In this document: in pieces, positions 1 through 10,900 of the stretch
Numbering within the stretch: position 1 is the first letter of the stretch
How the letters are laid out: the number at the start of each line of letters is the position of its first letter
Assembly (NCBI GenBank): GCA_000314955.1
Contig: BAEM01000022.1
Location: 1 to 64,000 of the forward strand
Direction: 5' to 3'
DNA from: Paraglaciecola chathamensis S18K6
Lineage (GTDB): Bacteria > Pseudomonadota > Gammaproteobacteria > Enterobacterales > Alteromonadaceae
Length of the DNA: 64,000 nucleotides
Notes under the pieces: model-generated
What the model saw: the letters and a program-made list of their open reading frames with translations, nothing else
Told to the model about the DNA's origin: nothing
Database searches by the model: none
Position numbers and translations under genes: made by a program

Positions 1-385
1 AAATTTCAACGGTATCATCAAGGGTGATTAACTCTCCTTGGGTTAAGGTATCACCGTTTATAAATTTTTGAGTGAGTAACGTGCCTTTATGAAGTATGTG
101 ATAACGCTTTAGTACCGATTCGGTATCCCATTTATCAGCCAAGGCTTTATCCACGCAAAGCACCACATGGGTATGATTACTCATCACTGCGTAAGCGCAT
201 ATGTCGATTGCGAACACGGTAGATAAAAACAACAAACGCTTCTCTACCCAACCACGACGATGCTCGTAGCTCTGCCCTGTCAGCGTGTTTGTACCGCATA
301 AGAAAGACTGGCGTACACAACGCGACACACAGTGATAATAAGGCGTATCGATTAAGCTGATTTGGCTTTTTCGTGACTGAGGCAT
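1..385 (-). CDS. Y1 (IS200-like/RAYT) transposase, 3' end missing at window edge
   Basis: The frame opens with an ATG at 385 and stays open for 128 codons to the left edge, so only the N-terminal part is present. It starts MPQSRKSQISLID and contains YYHCVSRCVR and MSNHTHVVL. The His-x-His of the last motif is the metal-binding signature of Y1/HUH transposases, and this N-terminus is the pattern of chromosomal REP-associated-type transposases common in marine gammaproteobacteria. The catalytic tyrosine should lie further downstream, outside the window. These enzymes nick single-stranded DNA at hairpins; a 13-bp hairpin sits nearby at 537-576. Family is confident; whether the gene is intact cannot be seen. 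Confidence 0.85.
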   Translation of the reverse strand, partial: MPQSRKSQISLIDTPYYHCVSRCVRQSFLCGTNTLTGQSYEHRRGWVEKRLLFLSTVFAIDICAYAVMSNHTHVVLCVDKALADKWDTESVLKRYHILHKGTLLTQKFINGDTLTQGELITLDDTVEI

Positions 386-470
386 AACAGTCGACTCAAT
401 AAAGTGGAACACGCATCAAGTGTAGTTCAGGGATGAAAATGAACCATTTTTATAATGGGTGTCTTTGTTT

Positions 471-494
471 TTGTTATTGTTATTGTTATTGTTA
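471..494. repeat. hexanucleotide microsatellite (TTGTTA)x4
   Basis: Four perfect copies of TTGTTA, flanked by more TTG-rich sequence (about 463-512). It lies between the transposase and the ydcH-like gene. It makes a spurious poly-leucine reading frame on the + strand, which is not annotated because it runs into the ydcH-like gene on the other strand. Confidence 0.8.
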
Positions 495-536
495 TTGCTT
501 TGTTGTTGTCTTTATTATTGGTATTTGTTAAAGGCG

Positions 537-576
537 GTTGCCTATTATCATGAAGCTAAGGTGGATAATAGGCAAC
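537..576 (-). terminator. 13-bp hairpin after the ydcH-like gene
   Basis: GTTGCCTATTATC (537-549) and its exact reverse complement (564-576) flank a 14-nt loop, 12 nt past the stop of the minus-strand ydcH-like gene. There is no long U-tract, so it may be a weak terminator, an mRNA-stabilising hairpin, or a REP-like hairpin linked to the nearby Y1 transposase. Confidence 0.5.
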
Positions 577-588
577 TAACCAAAGCTA

Positions 589-831
589 TTAACTTGCGTG
601 TAATAAGCATTGATAAAGCTGGTCTTTCAGTATTGAACGCTGGTGTTTCATTTGATGCATTTCATTGTCTTCGATGGGTGAGTTACTTAACTCTAACTCA
701 CGAATTTCTTTATCTAATGCGTCGTATTTTTGCATTTGACTTGTGAACGCTTGGTCGGATTGACCTAATGCTTCAATGGTTGCCTTGTGGGCGGGGAACT
801 CTACTAACAACGCGTGACTTTCACCTAACAT
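589..831 (-). CDS. YdcH family (DUF465) small protein
   Basis: This 80-residue protein starts MLGESHALLVEFPAHK and has ALDKEIRELE in the middle and LKDQLYQCLL near the end. That matches the short DUF465/YdcH family: a helical hairpin of about 70-80 residues with an N-terminal H-x-L-x-x-EFP motif. The start is supported by an AGGAG Shine-Dalgarno 7 nt upstream. The protein is predicted soluble and mostly coiled helix. The molecular function of the family is not established. It appears monocistronic, with a hairpin just after the stop. Confidence 0.85.
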   Translation of the reverse strand: MLGESHALLVEFPAHKATIEALGQSDQAFTSQMQKYDALDKEIRELELSNSPIEDNEMHQMKHQRSILKDQLYQCLLHAS

Positions 832-1023
832 AACCTGCTCCTAATGACTGCTTACCTACATAAATTCAGGCTCAAGGTTAGCAATTGGCTTAACTGAAGA
901 TAATGGTGTAATCGCAAGAAACAGTTTTCACCATACATTGATAAATGTGTTTACTGCTGGAACATAAGGAATAAGCCCAACGGCAAATATCTTTGTGCTT
1001 TCTGTCGGGGTATGACTGGCATA

Positions 1024-1062
1024 TTGGCTGGGTGCGGCGGCCGAAATTGAATCTACGACCTT
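1024..1062 (-). pseudogene. decayed tRNA 3'-half fragment (candidate)
   Basis: This stretch aligns with the T-arm and acceptor end of the intact tRNA-fMet genes at 1257 and 2037. It shares CTACGACCTT and a degenerate ATTGAATC box, with many substitutions. It is followed by a copy of the AGCCC-AGGG-AATTTGC motif that also neighbours the intact tRNAs. No complete cloverleaf can be drawn. I read it as an old remnant of the same duplication, but the similarity is short and this is an inference. Confidence 0.35.
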
Positions 1063-1130
1063 TTGTGATTATTAAATGCAAGCCCAAGGGAAAATTTGCG
1101 TTCTTTTAGTTTTTGATTTTGTACTAGAAG

Positions 1131-1165
1131 TATCGGTTAGTTGCGGGAACAGCATTTAAACCTAT

Positions 1166-1166
<1 letters not shown>
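1131..1166 (-). repeat. partial copy of tRNA-fMet 3' end and its flank
   Basis: The segment repeats the TATCGGTTGGTTGCGGGAGC junction (as TATCGGTTAGTTGCGGGAAC) and the beginning of the T-arm, then breaks off. It lies 126 bp before the intact tRNA at 1257, in the same orientation. It shows that the tRNA 3' end plus its downstream flank has been copied more than twice here. Confidence 0.6.
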
Positions 1167-1378
<212 letters not shown>

Positions 1379-1945
1379 AAGTTTCACATATTAAAACTGA
1401 CTGCTGATTAATCCTGCAATTAGGTTCTATTTTAGACAAATTCATGTCAATTCCATTAAATAACTATCGTCTAAGGATTCATCCATCGTTTTTTAGAACA
1501 AGACGTAGGTATGCATTAATGGCTGTTCCCTTTCAAATACCGAGAATCGAATACCGAGAACGCATACAAAACCCGCTGGGGAATTTCCTTCGGGCGATTT
1601 TTAAAAGGACTTACTGTGTGTTGTTCGAACTTGAAAGAACACAGATTAATTTTTAATTTAATAGATATTAGTGCGCGTGCACTTTTCCTTCTTCAGTTGC
1701 TTTATCAATAGATACGGCGTCCAATTTATAACAACGATTCAATCATCAGACGCACTACTACCCCCACGCCCCAATCTACTGAAAATATAAAGAAGGGAAG
1801 CTTGCTTACTACATTCGGTTGTTAGGAGGAGCTATTAAACACTTAAATATGCGGACATTAAGTCAAACTCGAGGGAGAAATACATATTAGCTTTTTTAAA
1901 TAATAATGAGTGAACCTGTTGATTGCTCAACCAAGGTTAACCTTA

Positions 1946-2158
<213 letters not shown>

Positions 2159-2451
2159 TTAATCTTAATTCACCCACTGACTGGCCAATTATCGTACGAT
2201 AAGTGTCGCTAACGTAAGCAAAAACCGAATGCCCTGCTTTTTTGAGCGCTTGATAAGAAAACTAACTTCAAAAAAAGTTATCCGATTTTGAAATTATCCT
2301 ATTCAGCCCGCCAATGCCTATTTGTTACAACTTAGCCGGTATTTTTGAAACATATTTTTACCCAAAGGCTACAAAATGTCATTTTTCATCAGTAACATAG
2401 GCCGGTCTCTACGTTGTAGCCCAATACTACTTTCATTTACTTAGGAAGAAG

Positions 2452-4755
2452 ATGATATTTATCGCCAAACTCAAACAACAGTTTTCCGACTATTTCTATC
2501 TGAGAGATGACAATCTGCCGGTAACAAATGTTGAGGCATGGCGCATCAGCGCACTAAGAATCATGTTAGTGTCTATTATTCTTTTGTGCGCCATTTTCGT
2601 GATCCAAAGCGCATGGCGTAGCGTGATAGAGCGAGTGGCTTATGTTATCCCTATGGCATTGGTGTTCTATATTGCGCTAAGTAGTTTGTTACTGATTTCA
2701 CGACGCTTTTATACGTTTAGCGCGTATTGCTTAATTGGCTTAATTATTGTTGCCGCGGTCTGTTTTAACGCCACTCATCAGCACCAAGTCCTGTCGATGC
2801 TTGGGCCTATCGTCATGTATTCCACACCGTTTGTAGCCTTTATACTGTTAGGATGGAAAGTGGGAGTATTATGTATTTTGCTCAATATTGCCCCTTTGTA
2901 CGTATTGATTAATCAGCTAACCCTTGCTGATTACATCACGCCATTTCCTGTACAAGAGCACGCAAACTATTATCTGCATGTCATATTGTTCGTCTTTTTC
3001 AATGTGTGTATTCCTCTGGCCATCGCTCGCTCAAACATAGCCGCCAAACGAGGAAACCAATTTAATATTGAAAGAAATAATATTCTGCATAAACAAGCTC
3101 AGCTTTATCACGCACTATTCGTTGAAGCACGAACGGCAAAAATTATTATCGACCAGAAACGTAAAATCATAGAAGCAAACGATGCTGCCTACGCGTTACT
3201 TTTGTCTAATCTACCTACCCCCTGTGTGGGCAACGAAATAGAAAGTGTGTTTCCAGAATTCACGGTCAATAGCAGCAAGCTCGTTGTTAATCGTACCTTA
3301 GGGGCAAAAATGAAAGTATTTGAGCTCAGCGCTCAACCGATTAACGATGAACAACACACTATTGTCACAATCCAGGATGTAAGCGCGAAAGCTTTGCTGC
3401 ACAAAACACTCGCGCTACAAACCCAGGTCAGACAGCGCCAGAAACTATATGACGAAAGTGCCGGTTTACCAAATCGCCAATGGCTAGAAAACAAAATAGC
3501 CCTGCATGACGACCAAGCAAGTGGCACATTGTTTGTTTGTGCGATTAAAATTAATAATGCGCATTTTATTGAACAAAAATATGGTTTTTTGTACTTACCA
3601 AAAATCCTTAAGAAAGTAGCCGAGATACTCAATCAAAATGTCGGAGAACGGGGTTTTATAGCCATACTCGACAAGTACACCTTAGGGATTGCTCTGACCA
3701 TTGTCGAAGCTGAGAAAACCAAAAGTGCTATCCATCAGATTATTGCTTCCCTGCCCCGCGTAGTACAAATTCAACAACTGAGCATGCATATTGATTGTAA
3801 GGCGGGGGTCGCTAATAACCAGTCTGACGTTTCAGTAAACCAATTGGTGAATAATGCACTACACGCTGTCACTGTGAATGATGCGCTTATTAACTACTAT
3901 GAAACCGGAAGCCATCAACGATTTATAGAGCATCAAGAGATCAGTATTTTGCTCAACGAAGCACTGACAAATGAAGAACTGTATGTTGACTACCAACCAA
4001 AGGTCAGGGGCGATGGCACACTTATCGGCATGGAGGCGCTATTGCGCTGGAACTCGCCCGTGATAGGTCGCGTATCACCTGGGGTGTTTATTCCTATCGC
4101 TGAGCAATCCGGTTTAGTGCTAAAGCTCACGCACTGGTTAATCAACCATGTCTGCGCTCAGATAAAACAATGGCAAGGACAAGGGCTACAAGCCCTGCCT
4201 GTGGCGATTAATATCTCTGGGCCCGATCTTGATCAAACTGACTTTAAAAAGTTTTTGATTAATTGCGTGGTGGAGCATGATATTAAACCCCAGTTACTCG
4301 AGCTAGAACTCACGGAGTCAGCTAAAACGCAAAATATTCCAGATGCCATTGAGACGGTACGGTATTTAGCCAGTTTTGGCTTTTGTATTACCTTGGATGA
4401 TTTTGGAGTTGGCTATTCTGGACTATCAAAATTGACCAATTTCCCTGTGCAACGAGTCAAAATCGACCGTCAGTTCATTAAAAATATTCAACGCGACAGC
4501 AAAAATGCACAAGTTGTTGAAGCCATCGTGGCCATGTGCCGCGTGTTTAAAATTGATGTATTAGCCGAAGGCGTCGAAGATTTGCGTGAGGTCGATTGCC
4601 TGTTGGCAATGGGTTGCGCTAGTTTTCAAGGTTTTGCTTTTGCAAAGCCGATGGGCAAAGACCAAATCGCAAAACTATTGAACACTAGCCTGATGCCAAA
4701 CCTAAAGTTACCCTTGACGAGTCAAACTGCCAGTTTGGTACATAAACACCCATGA
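2452..4755 (+). CDS. membrane-bound EAL phosphodiesterase with degenerate GGDEF
   Basis: The N-terminal 190 residues form about six membrane segments, followed by a PAS-like region (about 210-310), a GGDEF-like domain (about 330-480) and an EAL domain (about 495-745). The GGDEF domain begins recognisably (AGLPNRQWLENK), but where GGDEF should stand it reads LDKYTLGIAL, so cyclase activity is not expected. The EAL domain keeps GMEALLRW, NISG, ELTES, LDDFG, VKIDRQF and AEGVE, the full metal and catalytic set of active c-di-GMP phosphodiesterases. The inferred role is breaking down c-di-GMP in response to a membrane signal. The start has an AGGAAG site. It stands alone, with no clear operon partner. 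Confidence 0.9.
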   Translation: MIFIAKLKQQFSDYFYLRDDNLPVTNVEAWRISALRIMLVSIILLCAIFVIQSAWRSVIERVAYVIPMALVFYIALSSLLLISRRFYTFSAYCLIGLIIVAAVCFNATHQHQVLSMLGPIVMYSTPFVAFILLGWKVGVLCILLNIAPLYVLINQLTLADYITPFPVQEHANYYLHVILFVFFNVCIPLAIARSNIAAKRGNQFNIERNNILHKQAQLYHALFVEARTAKIIIDQKRKIIEANDAAYALLLSNLPTPCVGNEIESVFPEFTVNSSKLVVNRTLGAKMKVFELSAQPINDEQHTIVTIQDVSAKALLHKTLALQTQVRQRQKLYDESAGLPNRQWLENKIALHDDQASGTLFVCAIKINNAHFIEQKYGFLYLPKILKKVAEILNQNVGERGFIAILDKYTLGIALTIVEAEKTKSAIHQIIASLPRVVQIQQLSMHIDCKAGVANNQSDVSVNQLVNNALHAVTVNDALINYYETGSHQRFIEHQEISILLNEALTNEELYVDYQPKVRGDGTLIGMEALLRWNSPVIGRVSPGVFIPIAEQSGLVLKLTHWLINHVCAQIKQWQGQGLQALPVAINISGPDLDQTDFKKFLINCVVEHDIKPQLLELELTESAKTQNIPDAIETVRYLASFGFCITLDDFGVGYSGLSKLTNFPVQRVKIDRQFIKNIQRDSKNAQVVEAIVAMCRVFKIDVLAEGVEDLREVDCLLAMGCASFQGFAFAKPMGKDQIAKLLNTSLMPNLKLPLTSQTASLVHKHP

Positions 4756-5143
4756 ACGGCTTACTGATATTTCGACTTATAAACATTGGGCAATCGAGAT
4801 TTAGTCGGATCTAAAGCACTTTAATCAACAAGTAGCGATAAATGTGAATAACCCCCCTTTGCTTAGCCTTCGTTATCCAACTTGCCAGCCAATGTAATAG
4901 CCACGTTAGTTATCTCAGAGTCGTATCTAATTGCTTATCAATAATCAACTATCGCTAAATGTTAGCAATATTTAGTCACATTCGCCCAAATACCCACTTG
5001 AATGCTCAATCGGTGACAAAATGCTTCGTGGATAGCAGTAAGGTGGATTGTCGTACGTAATAGCGCGTTAATGCTAGGCACAAAAATAACGCTATCGAGA
5101 GGCTCGACTTATCCAGTATTCAGGTTATGTAACAAACGGCATA
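4756..5143. other. intergenic region between convergent genes
   Basis: The 388 bases lie between the 3' ends of the EAL protein (plus) and the chemoreceptor (minus). I see no reading frame, tRNA or strong terminator hairpin. Confidence 0.4.
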
Positions 5144-6679
5144 TTAACCAAATGTTAGGCCCATTGCGGCCAATGCCTTAGAGCGCTGAGAAATTCCTTT
5201 CGCTTCTTGTTCGACTTTTTCTACTTGCACCAGGTTATGTTTTGAAGCATCACTGATGTTTGCAATATTGCGACTAATACTTTCTGACACCGCACTTTGC
5301 TGATCGGATGCAGTACCGATTTGCGTCGCTGAGTCGGCAATGTCACTAATGCTGTCATACACTTTGTTGATCAGTGCTTGGGTTTGCTTGGTTTCATCTA
5401 CACAAGATTCTGCCGATGATTTCCCTTCTTCAAGTGTTTGTGACCATGCTAGCAAAGTACTTTGGATCTCAGACACAGACGATTGTATCTGTGTGGTAGC
5501 GCTGTGTGTACGACTGGAAAGCGCTCTTACTTCATCAGCAACCACAGAGAACCCACGACCGTGCTCCCCCGCTCTTGCCGCTTCAATAGCTGCATTTAGC
5601 GCTAAAAGGTTAGTCTGATCGGCAATCCCTTGAATTTCTTGCATAACGTCGTTAATGCGGTTGGCTTCATCGGCAAGTGCAGCTGCTGAACCAGCGGATT
5701 TTGCAACCTCAGTAGCAAGGTCACCTACTTTCTCCATTGTGCTGGACATGGAGTCTGTCGCTTGACGACAATCTTTATGCGCCCCGCTGACTTTTTCAGA
5801 TGTATTACCTATGTTGCGAGTCACTTCATTAATAGACGCTACCATTTGCTCTACTGCGGTAGCTACTTGCGTCAATTCGGCTGTTTCTTCTTCAACCCCA
5901 GTCTTAGTTTCCGTCACCGCTTGTTGTAAACTTGTCACGCCTCTATCAAGTGACGCTGTGCTATCAATCACTCTGCCCAATATGGTTTTCACTTTACCTT
6001 CTTGTATTCTCAAGGCAAAGCCGTTAACGCCTTTCACGCCATCTCCGGCAAATATAGCGCGGGATACACTGTCATATTGTGATTTTAGTTGAGTAGCATG
6101 TTGACGCACATCGAACAATTCTTGCTTAAACACTACGTAAGGTAACAGGATTAAAACTAGCGCAAAGTAAGCGGATAAAAATGACAATCCAGCGAACAGC
6201 ATGGCAAATAGAACGAACAACAAATCTTTAGCGTTTACGTGTTGATCAAACCAGCCAAATGCACTTCCCCCGTTATTTAGTCTAGGATACAGCTGCGCAG
6301 CTTTCGATTTGTATGGTGCTATCAGTTGAGTACGAACAGATTGATAGCCGACCAACTGACCATTTTCAAAAAGCGGTGTCACAAACGCGTCGACCCAATA
6401 GTATCCACCGCCATTACAACGATTCTTAACGGCACCGCGCCATGCTCGGTTTGACTTTAACTTTCCCCACATATCAGCAAAAGCAGCTTTGGGCATGTCC
6501 GGATGGCGCACAATATTATGGTGCTGGCCAATTAACTCTTCACGTGTAAAACCAGATACGCGACAAAAGTGGTCATTAACGTACTGAATAATCCCTTGGG
6601 TATCCGTGGTAGAAACAAGCTCTTCGCCAACTTCAACCATCACCTCGCGCTCATTGCCGTTTGCAATTGGATTGTTCAT
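5144..6679 (-). CDS. Aer-like PAS chemoreceptor (methyl-accepting chemotaxis protein)
   Basis: The protein opens with an Aer-type PAS domain ([35 protein letters not shown]), the fold that binds FAD in the aerotaxis receptor. Two hydrophobic stretches near residues 155-185 form a membrane hairpin. The signalling domain carries the conserved tip [20 protein letters not shown] followed by [13 protein letters not shown], which contacts CheA and CheW. There is no periplasmic sensor domain, so sensing is cytoplasmic, probably of redox or oxygen state. An ATG six bases further upstream exists, but the AAGGA site is too close to it, so I start at MNNPIANG. Monocistronic; no che genes are nearby. Confidence 0.92.
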   Translation of the reverse strand: MNNPIANGNEREVMVEVGEELVSTTDTQGIIQYVNDHFCRVSGFTREELIGQHHNIVRHPDMPKAAFADMWGKLKSNRAWRGAVKNRCNGGGYYWVDAFVTPLFENGQLVGYQSVRTQLIAPYKSKAAQLYPRLNNGGSAFGWFDQHVNAKDLLFVLFAMLFAGLSFLSAYFALVLILLPYVVFKQELFDVRQHATQLKSQYDSVSRAIFAGDGVKGVNGFALRIQEGKVKTILGRVIDSTASLDRGVTSLQQAVTETKTGVEEETAELTQVATAVEQMVASINEVTRNIGNTSEKVSGAHKDCRQATDSMSSTMEKVGDLATEVAKSAGSAAALADEANRINDVMQEIQGIADQTNLLALNAAIEAARAGEHGRGFSVVADEVRALSSRTHSATTQIQSSVSEIQSTLLAWSQTLEEGKSSAESCVDETKQTQALINKVYDSISDIADSATQIGTASDQQSAVSESISRNIANISDASKHNLVQVEKVEQEAKGISQRSKALAAMGLTFG

Positions 6680-6835
6680 TATCATTCCTTAGTATTTCAG
6701 TGTTTTTATGGTGGTATCGGTGCACAAAAGCGCGAAAATAACCTACCCGATATTGAAAGGCATAACATCTTTAACATCAAGCCCTAGGACGCATATCCTT
6801 ATATCGACCACTTAGGAAAATATCTTACCTTAAGC

Positions 6836-6853
6836 GTTATACCAATCCGCATT
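6836..6853. repeat. dispersed 18-bp motif, copy 1
   Basis: GTTATACCAATCCGCATT occurs here and again, exactly, at 57780-57797. Both are intergenic. The flanks are AT-rich, and here the motif runs into CGCAT...ATGCG, a short stem. Confidence 0.6.
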
Positions 6854-6929
6854 TATAAATATGCGAAAATAAATTATGTAGATTAAAAAATAGCGGGGGC
6901 TTGTCGTGTTCTAAAGCATATGGAGGGTG

Positions 6930-6951
6930 TCGGGGCAATGCATTGCCCCGA
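6930..6951 (-). terminator. perfect palindrome after the HD-GYP gene
   Basis: TCGGGGCAATG followed directly by its exact reverse complement, 4 nt past the stop of the minus-strand HD-GYP gene. The GC-rich 9-bp stem should fold in RNA and fits a transcript end, although no U-run follows. Confidence 0.55.
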
Positions 6952-6955
6952 AGGG

Positions 6956-7951
6956 TTAAGCATCTTGCCAGCGTTCTTTAATTTCCAAAATAGACGGTAA
7001 GCAGCTTTGAAAAAGCGCAACAATATTGGGATCAAAATGTTTGCCGCTTTGCGATTGAATAAGGTCAACTGCTTTTTCTACTGGCCAAGCTTCTTTATAA
7101 GGCCGTTTACTCGTTAATGCATCGAACACATCAGCTATAGCAACAATACGCCCTTCCAAGGGGATTTCTTCGCCTTTAAGGCCGTTAGGGTAGCCTGAGC
7201 CATCCCACTTTTCATGATGTGTTAATGACACGATTTTTGCTAACTCGATTAAATCAGAATCTGATTCACCCAAGATCTCAGCTCCAATTTCTGGGTGCTT
7301 TTGCATAATAGCAAACTCTTCATCTGTAAGTTTACCTGGCTTTAGCATGATGCTGTCTGGAATGCCGATTTTACCGATGTCATGCATAGGTGCAGCGTGC
7401 AGTAAATTATCCGCGGCGTTCTCGCTTAAACCGAGTGCCAGAGCCATGATTTTAGAATAGTGGCTCATACGCAAAATATGCGTACCGGTCTCGTTATCTT
7501 TATATTCTGAGGCACGCCCGAGCCGTTGAATCACTTGCAAACGAGTACGTCGTAATTCGTCTGCTTGCACTAAAGATAGGTGCGTACGAACACGTGCTTT
7601 TACCACGGCCGGTGAAACAGGTTTTGTGATGTAATCTACTGCCCCTACATCAAATCCCTTCGCTTCATCAACGTCATCGCTTAGGGCCGTCACAAACATC
7701 ACCGGGATCCCTTTGCTCAGTGGATTTTGTTTTAACGCTTGGCATACATCAAAACCTGTCATGCCCGGCATCATAACGTCGAGTAAAATTAAGTCAGGTA
7801 ATTCACGCTCCACCAAGCGCAGCGCTTCTTCACCACTTTTAGCAAACGTGAGCCGATATAGATCACCTAGTATCTTTTTCAGAACACGTAAATTGGCCGG
7901 CTCATCATCAACAATAAGCACTTTTTGTTTGTTGTTTTGGTCACTTAACAT
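6956..7951 (-). CDS. response regulator with HD-GYP phosphodiesterase output (RpfG type)
   Basis: Residues 1-125 form a receiver domain: KVLIVDDEPANLR, the phospho-acceptor aspartate in LILLDVMMPG, and a K in YITKPV. Residues about 140-325 are an HD-GYP domain with HAAPMHDIGKIGIPD, HHEKWDGSGYPNGLKG and RIVAIADVFDALTSKRPYK, the metal-binding and substrate motifs of c-di-GMP hydrolases. The protein should degrade c-di-GMP when phosphorylated. It lies 37 nt after the MHYT hybrid kinase on the same strand, which is the likely phospho-donor. A palindromic hairpin follows the stop. Confidence 0.95.
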   Translation of the reverse strand: MLSDQNNKQKVLIVDDEPANLRVLKKILGDLYRLTFAKSGEEALRLVERELPDLILLDVMMPGMTGFDVCQALKQNPLSKGIPVMFVTALSDDVDEAKGFDVGAVDYITKPVSPAVVKARVRTHLSLVQADELRRTRLQVIQRLGRASEYKDNETGTHILRMSHYSKIMALALGLSENAADNLLHAAPMHDIGKIGIPDSIMLKPGKLTDEEFAIMQKHPEIGAEILGESDSDLIELAKIVSLTHHEKWDGSGYPNGLKGEEIPLEGRIVAIADVFDALTSKRPYKEAWPVEKAVDLIQSQSGKHFDPNIVALFQSCLPSILEIKERWQDA

Positions 7952-7988
7952 AGCAATACATTCATCGGTTATTATTCACGCTGTTGGG

Positions 7989-10900
7989 CTACTGGAGAGC
8001 TTGCTCTTTGAGCAGTTGCAATTCACGCACGGCGTCTTCAAATTCGAAATCATCCAGCGCACTTTGAATTCGTTTACTGCGCTCTAAATTTGCCTTACTT
8101 GCCCCTGCGACAAGAGAATCGGCGGCATCCTCATTGTACTCATTGTTTTGCGCGGATTTAATCAGCAATTCGACTAACTCTAAAAGTTTAGCCGCTGACA
8201 AGTGACTGTCATTTTCATAGGTCGACGTGTCGGTAGCCGCTGAATCCACTGTTATCCCTTGCGCTTCTATGTAGTCTCTTACCACGCTAAAGGTCTCTTC
8301 AATATCTGCATACACGCCTGCGATATCATCTATTGAGCCAAGCATAGCATAGCGTTCTGCTTCATTAAGCCGCTGGCTTAACTGTGTCAAAGATAAATTT
8401 CCACTTAAACCTTTCAGTGTATGTAGTTGGGTTTGAATTGAAGACCAATCTGGGTTGTCTAAGGTGTTTTTCAAAGTAAAAATAACTGATTCGTTATTTT
8501 TTACGAAAAGCGCAATCTCTTTGTATAGCGTCTCTTTATCGCCCCACATGGCTACGCCTTTACGCTCATTTACGATATGTGAATCGCTGTTATCATTAGC
8601 TTCTACGGGTTCTATTTCGCAGGTTAAATCGACACCTAACGCTTGGGCAATTTCAACATTGAGCAAATCAATATCCACTGGTTTATTGGCAAAACCATCC
8701 ATACCCGCATCAATGGCCGCTTGGCGATCTTCAGCCAATACACTGGCCGTTAAAGCAATAATAGGAATATGCGTCAGCTGTTGGCTTTGCTCTTCTTTTC
8801 GTCTCTCTCTGGAAGAGGTTAATCCGTCCATTATCGGCATTTGAACGTCCATTAACACGACATCCATTTTATCATTACGCATTCTAACTAAGGCTTGTTT
8901 ACCATCTCGTGCCGTTATTACGTTATGTCCTTGTCTGGTCAACAGCAAGGTGAGCAAATCAATATTTTGCTGAATATCATCCACTATCAATATGTCTAGC
9001 GGAGGTAATGTACATTTTTGTTTCTGCTTAACAGTATCCACTTCACATTTCGGTGGTGCTAAGGGCAGCGTAAATGAAAAACAGCTCCCTTCGCCATAAG
9101 TACTGGTAGCTGATATTTTGCCGCCCATTAGCTCAATAAGCTGTTTACTAATGGTTGTTCCTAACCCTGTGCCACCAAAGCGCCTGCTCATGCTCGCATC
9201 CGCTTGTCCAAAGGCATCAAATACTAAGTCAAGCTGCTCCTTAGTCATGCCAATCCCCGTATCAATTATGGCAAACTCGATACAGCCACTAGGCTTAACA
9301 CCCACTTTAATGTTGACCCCACCCAACACAGTAAATTTGATGGCATTGCCGATGAGATTAGTTAATACCTGCCGTATGCGATCTGGAGCCCCATGAAACG
9401 CACCGCCAACTTCAGGTGCTACACTCACATTCAAGTACAATTCTTTTTTATTTGCTTGCAACCAGAGCGTCGACACAACTGCGTCTATTTCCTCAATCAA
9501 CGAGAAATCGCGCATCTCTAATTCAAACTTGCCCTTGTCAAGTTTTGCGCTGTCCAAAATATCGTTTAGTAAGTGCAACAATGATTTGGCAGATTGATTT
9601 ATGGTGGTCAAATGTTTGCGCTGTTCTGCTTCAAATACATCGTCGAGTAGAATATCGCTAAAGCCGATCACGGCATTCATCGGCGTGCGAATTTCATGGC
9701 TCATATTAGCTAAGAACGCGGCTCTTGAAGAAGCGGCTTGTTCTGCCTTGTCTTTTGCAATCAGTAACGACTGCTCCATTTCTTTGCGCTCAGTGATATC
9801 CATTATAAAACCGTCGAGCCACTTTTCGCCGGTTTCAGTATTCTCAGCATGTGTACCATAACCGAGTAACCAGCGGATTTCCCTTTTTGCGTTATAAATA
9901 CGGTACTCCACTTTGAACAAGTGTTGTCCGTTGACTTTTGCTACGGTTTCTTCGATGTCATCGGGGTGCACATGTTCGTGAAAATAGCGTTTCGGTGGGT
10001 TGCCAACATAATCAGAAGCGGGATAGCCAGATATGCTTTCAATGGCATCACTGATAAACACCATTGGACGTTCTTCGTTGTCTAAGCACCGATACGCAAT
10101 ACCCGGAATATTGCTAATAAGGGAGCGAAACTGTGCCTCGCTTTGACGCAATGCTCTCTCCATTTCGACTCGATAACGTAAATCAGATATGAACGCGACA
10201 AAATTACTTTCTTGCCCTAATTCAACAAATCCTATGGCTAGTCGAATGGGGATTAATCGACCGTCTTTTTGACATATGGTTGTGTCGCGCCCATTACTTG
10301 TTTTGTCTGGGTGGATTCCATTTAATCGCATCTCTAAATACTGATTGAATTCTGAGATATGTTCATTGGGCATTAATACTCGTACATCTTGCCCTATTAG
10401 ATCAGCGTCATCCCAACCTAGTAATTCACATAGGGCATCATTAGCACTTTCAATAATGCCGTGGCGGTCAAATCCTAATACGCCATCCACTGAGGTATTG
10501 ATGGTGGCCCTCAACCTCGCTTCATTAAATTTTGCTCTTCGTGTCGATTCTTTGTATTTGATGACCATATTAATGGCGAGCACCAAAACGATAATACCGA
10601 CAGTAATAAAAGCGACTGAGAAACCTAAATAATGAGAGATATATTTATCTTGTTGTGAAAACTCAAACCCGGGCGGGCGAACAAAGCGTGCAGCCGCCAT
10701 ACCCGTGTAGTGCATTCCCGAGATGGCCAACCCCATAATAACGGCGGAAATGCCATTTCGGTAATGCTCACCAAACTTAACGGTATCTAAAAAAGTAAGG
10801 CTGAAACGGATCCACAAAGATAATATGGCCAATAACACCGCCACAATGATAGACAATAAAAACATGCCGATGTCGTATCGCAACATAGGCGCCATTTCCA

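Noticed and set aside
459-746. + strand frame with a poly-leucine start
   Set aside because: It is produced by the TTGTTA microsatellite and overlaps the well-supported ydcH-like gene on the other strand.
890-1087. Minus-strand frame of 65 codons
   Set aside because: It lies in tRNA-like debris, has no clear ribosome binding site and matches no family I know.
1444-1656. + strand frame of 70 codons between the tRNAs
   Set aside because: Arg/Phe-rich, no ribosome binding site, no recognised family.
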